Shown piece by piece: positions 28,375 to 36,727 of a stretch of DNA of 64,000 nucleotides. The stretch is from Planctomycetota bacterium (lineage in GTDB: Bacteria; Planctomycetota; UBA1135; JADKAF01). The notes under the pieces are model-generated. The model saw only the letters and a list, made by a program, of their open reading frames with translations. It made no database searches and was not told the DNA's origin. Numbering within the stretch: position 1 is the stretch's first letter; every line of letters begins with the position of its first letter. A program made the translations under genes and the position numbers. The stretch is taken from the NCBI GenBank assembly GCA_016719295.1, contig JADKAF010000001.1:3534001-3598000 (forward strand), given 5' to 3'.

Positions 28375-30567
28375 TCACCGGACGTGCACGACGAGGCCGT
28401 CGCTCGTCGTGGCGCCGAGCGCATTCGCTCCCGGCGTGAGCACGAGCCACTGGCAGTAGGCGTCGCCCAGGAAGGCCGGCGCATCCGGCAAGGGGATCGC
28501 TGCGGAAGCGGTGCCACCGATCACATTCACCGGCCAGGTGACGAGGACGCTCGGGTCCACGAGCAGCACGCAGCCTGCGGCACCCACCCCGGCCAGGGAG
28601 AGACTCGTCTGCTGCGCGCCGATCAGGAGCAGCGCCCCCGTCGCGCCGATCGCTCCGCCGAGGCGGATCGCGAAATGGTCGTCGCCGGCGTTCGGGGTGA
28701 TGGACGCGGAGATGTTCCCACTGCACGAGCTCCCGTAGACGTAGGCGCTCGCGCTGTAGAGGAGCCAGTCGAAGTACGCGGGATCGCTCGCCGCGTTCGT
28801 CGCGTAGGAGAGCGCGAAACGCCCTCGCGGGCTCTCGTAGGTGACCGACGTAGCGCTGACGTTCGTCGCACCGGCGCCGGGGAGGACGCTCAGGCTGTGC
28901 ACGACGCCCCCGCTCGCGCCCAGGCGCTGGACCATGAGCGAGCTCGAGAGCAGGCTCGCGCGTCGGTGCAGTAAGCACCAATGAGCGTGCGTATCGCGAT
29001 CGAAGGCGAGGGCGAGACCGCTGAGCGACTGCGTCCCTCCGGCGACGGAAGCGTGCTCGCGCTGCGCGAGGATCGTCGGCGCCGCGTGGAGCGCGGGCCA
29101 GTCGAAGCGCACGACGTGGATCCCTTCCGCGGCATCGACATCGACGTTCGGGCCGGTGAGATAGCAGGCGAGGAAGCGCCCTGCGGCGCCGGCGATCTGG
29201 GGGCGCATCACGTGGTAGCCCCCCGCGAGATTGCCGAAGCTCAGAGTCGCGTTCTGCCTGATGGAGCGATCCGCGAACACTTGGTTCGCGCGGATGAAGG
29301 TTCGCACCGGGCGCACCTCGTTCTCCTCCCAGGCGACGATCCAGCGATTCGAGCTCGCGGCCTGCTCGACGGAAGGGTGCCGGCGCTCGTAGTTGTATTG
29401 CGCGGGAACGCTCGAGACGTCGAAGGGCACGGAGTGCGTGCGCGCCACGAGGTCCACCACCTGAGCGTGGATGGTGTCTTCCGTCTGCCCGACCGCGCGA
29501 TAGACGACGAGAGCTTCCGTGACATTCGGGCTCGTCGAGGCGCCGACGTCTGGATCGCGACCGCTCCAGGTCAAGTCGATCGGAGCGCCGCCCGCGTTCA
29601 GCACCTGGCTCGCGCGCGGGTGCAGGTAGGCCACGATCCGATCCGTGGGCTCCGTGTAGACGACGATCCAGCGATTCGCGCCGGTCGAGAACGCGACGGA
29701 TGGCTCGCGGTGATCCGTCGCATCGAGAAGATGGTACGCCCAGGTGTTCTGCGCGAGGTCGGCCTGCGCGATCGCGACGTACACATCGTGATCGTTGGCC
29801 GCGACCGCGACCTCCATCGCGAGGAGCGTCGAATGCCCTACCCCGGACGAATCGCAGCCGATGTCCGTGCTCACGACGCTATCGAGCATCTGCAGGCCGA
29901 TCCGCCCGAGCAGCGGATCGATGATCAGCGGGTAGCTCGCACCCGCCGCATGCTCGGACGAGAGCCGCAGCCGAACCACGCGGCCATCGAGCTCGGTCTC
30001 GACGGGCAGCTCGTTCCCCTGCGCGTCGATGGCCAGCGCTCGACCGTAGGTCGCGATGACGACCCCCTCCTCGTCGAGGAAGCGCAGCCCGCCCGCCGCG
30101 AGCGGATCTCGCTCGACGTGGAGCCGGGTTTCGAAGCTGCCCTCCACGACCAGGTCGCCCGGCGTCGTCGGCGCGGCCGCGATGACGAAGCTCTGCTCGA
30201 CTCCCTCTGCGACCACGTCGTAACGCTCGACGACGGCACCCCAGCCGTACTCGCAACGAGTAGCCCCCCGCACCTCGGCCTTCGCGACGCCTTCGGTCAA
30301 GTGCACCGCGTCGCCGGAGCGCACGCTGCGCAGGCGCCAGCCGATCGGCAGACCCTCGGGATACGCGTCACCGAGGAACGGATGGAACACGAAGCCCTTG
30401 CCGAACGAAGCCTTCCAGCCATCACCCGCGGCCCAGAGCCCCCCGTCGGCGGCGACGTGGAGCGGCACGCGAGTCGGCAGCGGAGGCGGCGTCGAGCCCG
30501 GCTGCTCCTGCGCCGAGACCAGCGCACACACCAAGAAGGGGATCCAAGCAGAACCGAAGCGCAGCAT
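28375..30567 (-). CDS. large secreted protein, paralogue 3 of 3
   Basis: 730 residues from ATG 30567, with GGAGG seven bases upstream and a signal peptide (MLRFGSAWIPFLVCALVSAQ). The domain order matches the pair at 13805 and 16236: 'WKASFGKGFVFHPFLGDAYP', 'YDVVAEGVEQSFVI', 'NDHDVYVAIAQAD', then the C-terminal module 'YGSSCSG...FAIRLGG' and 'LPDAPAFLGDAYCQWLVL'. Function unknown. It is divergent from the pel operon and lies directly upstream of the sigma factor gene, so it could be a target or cargo of that regulatory pair; this is only positional inference. Confidence 0.75.
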   Translation of the reverse strand: MLRFGSAWIPFLVCALVSAQEQPGSTPPPLPTRVPLHVAADGGLWAAGDGWKASFGKGFVFHPFLGDAYPEGLPIGWRLRSVRSGDAVHLTEGVAKAEVRGATRCEYGWGAVVERYDVVAEGVEQSFVIAAAPTTPGDLVVEGSFETRLHVERDPLAAGGLRFLDEEGVVIATYGRALAIDAQGNELPVETELDGRVVRLRLSSEHAAGASYPLIIDPLLGRIGLQMLDSVVSTDIGCDSSGVGHSTLLAMEVAVAANDHDVYVAIAQADLAQNTWAYHLLDATDHREPSVAFSTGANRWIVVYTEPTDRIVAYLHPRASQVLNAGGAPIDLTWSGRDPDVGASTSPNVTEALVVYRAVGQTEDTIHAQVVDLVARTHSVPFDVSSVPAQYNYERRHPSVEQAASSNRWIVAWEENEVRPVRTFIRANQVFADRSIRQNATLSFGNLAGGYHVMRPQIAGAAGRFLACYLTGPNVDVDAAEGIHVVRFDWPALHAAPTILAQREHASVAGGTQSLSGLALAFDRDTHAHWCLLHRRASLLSSSLMVQRLGASGGVVHSLSVLPGAGATNVSATSVTYESPRGRFALSYATNAASDPAYFDWLLYSASAYVYGSSCSGNISASITPNAGDDHFAIRLGGAIGATGALLLIGAQQTSLSLAGVGAAGCVLLVDPSVLVTWPVNVIGGTASAAIPLPDAPAFLGDAYCQWLVLTPGANALGATTSDGLVVHVR

Positions 30568-30856
30568 GAGGAGACCTCCAAACCTTGCAGAGCGAGTTCG
30601 AGAGGGCGCGGAGCCTCCGGCCCTCATCAAGGCGAACCGGATGCGGCGCGCGGCATCTCGCAGCGATCTCGAACTCGCTCTCGCTCCCCGCGCGGCCCGT
30701 CGCGGTGCCGCCGGTCCGCCCGCCCTGGTGTAGGAAAGTTGTTCAAGCCGGAAAGCCCCGCCTTCCGAGAAAGACCGCGAGGAGAACCGTGGGGCATTCA
30801 GCCCCGACCCGCTGGGAACGGGCTGGTTCACCCTCGCGCTTGGATGGAGGTGGCGA
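30568..30856. promoter_or_regulatory. divergent region upstream of the pel operon with a 15-bp inverted repeat
   Basis: 289 bp between two diverging 5' ends. An exact 15-bp inverted repeat (30589-30603 and 30667-30681; arm AGAGCGAGTTCGAGA) encloses 63 bp. It lies closer to the secreted-protein start. The pelA ribosome site GGAGG is at 30846-30850. No confident sigma-70 promoter or c-di-GMP riboswitch fold was seen. Confidence 0.5.
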
Positions 30857-32998
30857 ATGCAAGGTGCCGTGACACGCACCTGGGCCTGCGCTCTGTGCGC
30901 AGCCGCGCTGAGCGTCTGGCTCGGCTTGGCGAAGGCTCAGGAAGCCGGAACGACGGAAGGCGTGCCCTTTCGCCGCACGGTGCTCGCCCTGTTCAACACG
31001 GTCGAGCCGCTCGAGGAGGAATGGGACAACCCCGTTCACACCGCCTTCGAGCTGCCTCTGCATTGGCTCGGGATGCGCGTGCGCGCGCACGACATCTCGA
31101 GCGGACCTCCCCCCGAAGAAGCGCTGAACGATTGCGCCGCCCTGGCGACGGTCTTCGTCGACAACGGCAAGCCCGCGCCGGAGTGGCTGTGGCCCTTCCT
31201 CGAGCGCGCGGTGATCGACGGCGGGCGACGCGTGCTGCATCTGCGCTCGTTCGGCCCGCTGGAAGGACCGTCCGAGACGAGCCGCGACGGTGACGCCGGC
31301 AGCAGCGACGGCCCCAGCGATCGCCTGGAGCGCTGGCTCGCGCGTCTCGGGCTCGAGCGCAGCGAAGGATTCGCACGCGGCTTCCTCGCCGTCGAGGCGA
31401 AGCTGCTGGAGCCCGCGAAGTGTGCGCTCGAGCTCGACCCGACCTTGGACCCGGTGTTCGGCGGGCCGCGCAACATCAGCGAGCAGAACCGCGCGTGGGT
31501 GCAGCTGCGGCTGCGCTCCGATCCGGAGCGGCGCCTCGCGCACCCGGTGGTGGTCGGCCCGTGGGGTGGCGTGGCACTCGATCCCTGGGTGCAGTGGAGC
31601 GACGAGCACGGCGAGGAGCGCCATTGGCACCTCGATCCCTACGCGTTCTTCCGCGAGGCGCTCGGGCTCGAGGGCGTGCCCGCGCCGGAGCCGAACCTCA
31701 TCAACGGCCGGCGCATCTTCTTCCTGCATGTCGATGGTGACGGCTTCGAGAGCCTCTCGCAGCTGCGGCGCGACGCGTACTGCGCGAGCCTCCTCGACGA
31801 GCGCGTCCTCGGCCGCTTCGACCTCCCCTTCACGGTCAGCATCATCGTCGCGTCGCTGACCGACGACCTCGCCGTCGTGGAGCCGACGGACCGCATGCGC
31901 CTCGCGTCGCGGATCCTGATGCGACCGAACATCGAGGTCGCCTCGCACACCGTCCTGCATCCGCTGATCTGGCGACCGGATCCGAGCAGCGGCAGCGACG
32001 AGCCCCGCAAGAACGCGTTCAAGGGCATCGCCAACTACTCGAGCACGCAGGTCGCCGAGGTGCGCGCCTCCGTACGCTTCATCGACGAGCGCCTGCTCAC
32101 CGGCGGCAAGCGCTGCGAGGTCGTGCTCTGGAGCGGCGACACCTCTCCCAGCGCCGCGGCGATCGAGGAGACCTATCGCCTCGGCTGCCTGAACCTGAAC
32201 GGCGGCACCTTCCGCTGGGACGAGTACTACAACTCGAGCGCGTTCGTGCGCCCGTACCTGCGCCGCCGCGGCGAGGCCATCCAGGTCTACTGCGGGATGG
32301 CGAACGAGAACGACTACGCGGGTTTCTTCACCACCGCGCCGGGCTCCTACTTCCACGTCGACCAGACGATCGAGAACACGGGCCGCGGGCGCATCCTGAA
32401 GCCGGCGAACATCTACATCCACTTCTACAGCGCCTACAACCCGCGCGCGCTGCAAAGCGTCGAGAAGCTGATCGAGCGCTGGGCGTATCGCGAGAGCACG
32501 ATCCCGGTCCACGCTTCGCGCTTCGCGCGCGCCGTGCTGGGCTTCGATGCCGCGAAGCTCCTCCGCTTGCCGGGCGGCGGCTGGGAAGTGCGCGACCACG
32601 GCGGCTGCTCCACGCTGCGCTTCGACGGCGAGACGCGCGCCGTCGATCTCGCGCGCAGCAAGAACGTGCTCGGCTTCCGCCGCATCGGCGAATCGACCTT
32701 CGTACACCTGACGGGCGACGGTCCGTCGCGTGTTCTCTTCGGCGACGGGGTTCCCAGCCCCTACGTCGAGGAGAGCAACTGCCAGCTGGACGCTCTGCAG
32801 CGCAATGAACGCCACCTCGCGCTGCAGGCGTCCGGCTGGAACCCCCGCATCCTCGTGCTCGGCGGCATCACCGCCGGGCACGAGGTGCACTTCCACGTCG
32901 ATGGTGCCCCGCGCACCGCGACGGTCGACAGCGATGGCCGCCTCGAGATCCGTCTCGAGAGCAGCGGCAGCTCGCGCATCGAGGTGAGGCTGCCTTGA
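30857..32998 (+). CDS. pelA: PelA-type polysaccharide deacetylase
   Basis: 713 residues, signal peptide to about residue 28, GGAGG seven bases upstream. The C-terminal half carries the PelA deacetylase core: 'FFLHVDGDGFES' (H291, D293, D295), 'EVASHTVLHPLIW' with the metal pair H364/H368, and 'VVLWSGDTSPS' (W425-D428). In Pseudomonas, PelA removes acetyl groups from the Pel polymer in the periplasm. The middle region corresponds to PelA's Rossmann-like domain. The N-terminal glycoside hydrolase domain of Pseudomonas PelA (948 residues) is absent. It is the first gene of the operon and its stop overlaps pelB. Confidence 0.85.
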   Translation: MQGAVTRTWACALCAAALSVWLGLAKAQEAGTTEGVPFRRTVLALFNTVEPLEEEWDNPVHTAFELPLHWLGMRVRAHDISSGPPPEEALNDCAALATVFVDNGKPAPEWLWPFLERAVIDGGRRVLHLRSFGPLEGPSETSRDGDAGSSDGPSDRLERWLARLGLERSEGFARGFLAVEAKLLEPAKCALELDPTLDPVFGGPRNISEQNRAWVQLRLRSDPERRLAHPVVVGPWGGVALDPWVQWSDEHGEERHWHLDPYAFFREALGLEGVPAPEPNLINGRRIFFLHVDGDGFESLSQLRRDAYCASLLDERVLGRFDLPFTVSIIVASLTDDLAVVEPTDRMRLASRILMRPNIEVASHTVLHPLIWRPDPSSGSDEPRKNAFKGIANYSSTQVAEVRASVRFIDERLLTGGKRCEVVLWSGDTSPSAAAIEETYRLGCLNLNGGTFRWDEYYNSSAFVRPYLRRRGEAIQVYCGMANENDYAGFFTTAPGSYFHVDQTIENTGRGRILKPANIYIHFYSAYNPRALQSVEKLIERWAYRESTIPVHASRFARAVLGFDAAKLLRLPGGGWEVRDHGGCSTLRFDGETRAVDLARSKNVLGFRRIGESTFVHLTGDGPSRVLFGDGVPSPYVEESNCQLDALQRNERHLALQASGWNPRILVLGGITAGHEVHFHVDGAPRTATVDSDGRLEIRLESSGSSRIEVRLP

Positions 32999-35900
32999 GA
33001 TGGCTACCTCTCACCCTCGTTGCCTTCGGAACGGTGAGCGCGCTCCTCGTCGCGGCCATCGCGGCGTGGAATCGCTCCGCCGCCATCGGCGACATCGATC
33101 GCCATACCGGTCGTGCCATCGTGCGCGCGCCGCGGCGGGAGGGGCGCATGCCTGAGCTCGCCTTCGCTCCGCCGGTCTCGATCGATGCGAGCGCGCTGCG
33201 CTACGGCCTCCGCGGTCTGCGCGAAGCGCTGCAGATGCGGCCGGGCTGCGCACGTGGCGCCTTCGACGAGCAGGCCGTCGCGGCGCTCATCACAGCGGAG
33301 CTCTCCGCTCCCGGCGATGCTCCGAGCGACGCGCATCCCTGGCGCGCCGAGATCCGCCGCGAGACATCGTCCGCCGCCGCTGCGCGAGAGCAGCTCGCCA
33401 CGCGTCGCTCCGAGGAGCTCGCGGCCGACGAGCTGCTGCCGCTGCTCGTCGCGCTGGAAGCGGACCTCGCCATCGCCGAGGCCACCGAGAGCTTCTTCGC
33501 GCTGTTCTCCCCGAGCGCGCATCCGCACGAGACGCGCGATCCGCTCCGCACGCAGCTCGGCCTCTGCGCCTTCGACATCATCGCGGGGCACGCCGCGGAG
33601 CGCTGGCGCTCCCGCGAGCTCGCCCCCGACGAAGCGCAGCGCCTCGCGCAGGAGTTCGCGGCGCAAGCACGCCCGCGCACCGAGCTACGCTGGCGCCTGC
33701 GCGCCTTCGCGGCCGATCCTTCGGACGCGGCGCATCGCATCGCCCTCGCCGAGGCCTATCAGCGTCAAGGCCGCACGCTCGAGGCGTTCCACGTCCTCGG
33801 CGCGGCCCTCGCCTCGGGCGAGCCGAGCCCGGCCGAGGTCGAGGGTCGCCTGGTGCTCGCCAGCTGGCTCGACCTCGACGCCTGCGAAGCGCGCGCGCTG
33901 CGCTTCGTCCTCGAGAGGAACCCGAGCGACGCGGTCTACGAGCACCTCGTCCAGCTCGAGCTCAACGAGTTCGACTTCTCCGCCGCGGCCGACACGCTCA
34001 TGGGTCTCGCCGCGCGGAACGACGATCTGACGCTGCACGGCCGCGCCGCGACGCTCTACCTCCAGGCGGGGCGCCTCGACGATGCGATCGCAGCCCTGCG
34101 CTCGCGGGCCGAGCGCTTCGGCCATGCAATGGAGTCGGAGCGCCGCATCGCCGCGCTCCTCCTCGAAGAGGTGCGCATCGACGATGCGCTCGTCGTGCTG
34201 CGCCGCGCGGAGCAGCGCTGGCCGCGCGCGGGCTTCGACGTGCAGCTCGAGGCTCTGCTGCGCCGTTTCCACCACCACGAGGAGCTGCGCGAGCGCTTGG
34301 AGCGCAAGGTCGAGCGCGGCACGCACACGCCCGAGGAGCTGGAGGAGCTGATCGCCCTCGAGATGCGCAACGGCCGGCTCGAGCTCGTGCGGCGCATCCT
34401 GAGCGAGCGCGCTTCTCAAGCCACGACCGATCCGCACGGCTTCGTACGATCGATCCCTCTGCTCGAGGAGTTCGGGATCGAAGGCGTCGAGAAGCGCCTC
34501 GAGGAAGTCCTCGCGCTCGAGTCCCTCGACCAGCCGCAGGCGATCGAGCTGCTCTACGGAGCGGAGGGGCTGCGCGAGGCCCTCTTCGAGCTCGTGACGC
34601 GCCGGCTCTTCGCGCGCTACCCGTACGCGAAGGAGATCCTCGAGCAGCGCCTCGCCTGGGTCGACCGCGGTGAGAACGATCGCGCGCGCCTCGCGCGCAT
34701 CCGGGGCCTGACTCGCGAGCATCCGCGCCATCCGCTGCTGATGAAGGCCTGGATCGATCGCGCGACCTGGGCCGGCGATCTCGACGAGGAGATCCGTGCG
34801 CGCGAGACGTGGCGCTCGATGCCCAACATCGACTGGGCGAACGTCGAGCGCTTGGCCGAGCTCTACGAAGCGCGCGAGCGCTACGGCGGCGCCGTCGAGA
34901 TGCGCCGGCTGCTCGCCCAGCGCGACGGGCTCGGCTCCGCGGCCGAGCGCCGCTACGTCGGCGCGCTGCTCGCGTTCGGCGATTCCGACCGCGCCATCGA
35001 GGTCGTGCGTCGTTGGGTGGAGCTCGACCCGAATCCGAGCGCGCCAGACCGCGATCAGCTCGCCGAGCTCTGCCTGCAGACCTCGCGCTTCGCGGAGGCG
35101 CGGCGTCACTACACGGCGCTGCTCCCGAGCGCGAGCGTGCCCGCGGATCCCACGCCGATGCTGCGCCTGGGGCAGATCGCGCTCTGGACCGGAGACAGCG
35201 CCGGTGCGGAGAGCTGGATGCACTCCTACCTCGGGCAGGAGCACGAAGCTCGGCCCGAAGCGCTCTACGGCCTCGGAGAAGCTCTGTGGAGCCTGCGTCG
35301 ACGCAGCGAAGCGCGCGCGTGGCTCGCGCGCGCCGCGGATGCCTGGGAGCGCGCATCAGCTACCGGCGAGCTCGATCCCGACGACCGCGTGAACCGCGCG
35401 CGAGCGCTGATGCGCCTCGAGCGCCATGACGAGGGCTTAGCGCTCTTCGAGGAGGAGCTGCGCCGTCGCCCGGGCGTGCTCGCCGTCGAGCTGCACTACC
35501 TGGAAGGCCTGCGCACCGCGAAGCGGTACACCGAAGCCGAGCGCTTCCTCGCCGAGGCGCGACGCCGTCGACCGGGCGACCTGCGCTGGCTGCGCGCCGA
35601 GGCCGATCTCGACCTCGACCAGCTCCGCTACGGCGCGGCCATCGCCAAGCTGCTGCAGCTCCGCTCGCTCGCGCCCGACGATCACTGGTTGCACGCCGAT
35701 CTCGGGCTCGCGCGTCGCCGCCAAGGCGAGTACCAGGAGGCGTTCCTGCACTACGACGCGGCGCGGCGCCTGCGGCCGAACGCGTGCTTCTTCGACGAGC
35801 CGTGGCGCGAGCTGCGCGACGAGGTCGTGCACTGGGTGCAGGGCGAGCTGAGCTACCGTACCGCCGGCAGCGACCGCACGCTGAGCGCCGAGAGCAAGCT

Positions 35901-36726
35901 CTCCTGGCTGATCGACGAGGATCGCCACCGCTGGACGACGACGATCCGCGAGGAGCACTTCTCGGGCGTCTCCACCGTCGGCAACGGCCGCACGGACCAG
36001 AGCATCACGACGCTAGGCAACGAGGTCGCCTACCGCTTCGAGAAAGAGCACGTCTTCCGCAGCGGCTTCGACGTGTACTTCAACGACGAGCGGGACGTGC
36101 CGGTCGGCGCGTGGGCGCGCTTCGAGTTCCTGGAACCGGAGCCCTACACCGCGACCGACGTCGCGCTCGAGCTCAACGACCTCTTCGACGTGCCGGCCGC
36201 GGCCCCTGCGTTCGGAGGCTGGCGTCATCGCGCGAGCGTGCGTCACACGCGCCGTCTCTCGGAGGACTGGTTCGCCTTCGGCTCCGCAAGCCTCGCGCTG
36301 CAGGGCATCGAGCCGCCGAGCGGACCGCGCGCCGACGACACCTTCTTCGCCGGCCTGCTGGGCCTCGGCGTCGATCTCATCGCGGACGATCCGTCCCTGA
36401 CCGTGCAGCTCGAGTACCTGCCGCTGCGCGTGCTCGGCGACAAGGAGCTCGTCGATCTCCTGCCGCTCGCGCCGCGCAACGACTACCTCACGCTACGCGC
36501 GCAGACGACCATCGATCGCTGCCCCGACTGGAAGCTCTTCCTCGAGGGCTTCGTCGGCCAGGATCTGCACGACTCGAGCCCGATCCTCGGAGTGCAGGGG
36601 CGCTACGACCGCAATCTCTCCGACGACTTCTGGCTCTGGATCTCCGCCGGCTACTCCAGCCAGGCGGCCGGCCGTGCGCAAGGCGACGCGTGGTACGGGA
36701 CCCTCGGCCTGCGGTGGAGGTTCTGA
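32995..36726 (+). CDS. pelB: PelB-like TPR and outer-membrane beta-barrel protein
   Basis: 1,243 residues from TTG 32995, which overlaps the pelA stop (TTGA) and follows GAGGTGAGG at 32981-32989. A transmembrane helix at about 4-25 is followed by a long array of TPR-like helices (about 200-940). From about residue 950 the protein is a predicted beta-barrel with alternating strands ('YRTAGSDRTLSAESKLSWL', 'SITTLGNEVAYRF') and a C-terminal aromatic 'LGLRWRF' typical of outer-membrane insertion. This is the layout of PelB, which guides and exports Pel across the outer membrane. Length is close to the Pseudomonas protein (about 1,190). Confidence 0.85.
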   Translation: MRWLPLTLVAFGTVSALLVAAIAAWNRSAAIGDIDRHTGRAIVRAPRREGRMPELAFAPPVSIDASALRYGLRGLREALQMRPGCARGAFDEQAVAALITAELSAPGDAPSDAHPWRAEIRRETSSAAAAREQLATRRSEELAADELLPLLVALEADLAIAEATESFFALFSPSAHPHETRDPLRTQLGLCAFDIIAGHAAERWRSRELAPDEAQRLAQEFAAQARPRTELRWRLRAFAADPSDAAHRIALAEAYQRQGRTLEAFHVLGAALASGEPSPAEVEGRLVLASWLDLDACEARALRFVLERNPSDAVYEHLVQLELNEFDFSAAADTLMGLAARNDDLTLHGRAATLYLQAGRLDDAIAALRSRAERFGHAMESERRIAALLLEEVRIDDALVVLRRAEQRWPRAGFDVQLEALLRRFHHHEELRERLERKVERGTHTPEELEELIALEMRNGRLELVRRILSERASQATTDPHGFVRSIPLLEEFGIEGVEKRLEEVLALESLDQPQAIELLYGAEGLREALFELVTRRLFARYPYAKEILEQRLAWVDRGENDRARLARIRGLTREHPRHPLLMKAWIDRATWAGDLDEEIRARETWRSMPNIDWANVERLAELYEARERYGGAVEMRRLLAQRDGLGSAAERRYVGALLAFGDSDRAIEVVRRWVELDPNPSAPDRDQLAELCLQTSRFAEARRHYTALLPSASVPADPTPMLRLGQIALWTGDSAGAESWMHSYLGQEHEARPEALYGLGEALWSLRRRSEARAWLARAADAWERASATGELDPDDRVNRARALMRLERHDEGLALFEEELRRRPGVLAVELHYLEGLRTAKRYTEAERFLAEARRRRPGDLRWLRAEADLDLDQLRYGAAIAKLLQLRSLAPDDHWLHADLGLARRRQGEYQEAFLHYDAARRLRPNACFFDEPWRELRDEVVHWVQGELSYRTAGSDRTLSAESKLSWLIDEDRHRWTTTIREEHFSGVSTVGNGRTDQSITTLGNEVAYRFEKEHVFRSGFDVYFNDERDVPVGAWARFEFLEPEPYTATDVALELNDLFDVPAAAPAFGGWRHRASVRHTRRLSEDWFAFGSASLALQGIEPPSGPRADDTFFAGLLGLGVDLIADDPSLTVQLEYLPLRVLGDKELVDLLPLAPRNDYLTLRAQTTIDRCPDWKLFLEGFVGQDLHDSSPILGVQGRYDRNLSDDFWLWISAGYSSQAAGRAQGDAWYGTLGLRWRF

Positions 36727-36727
36727 G

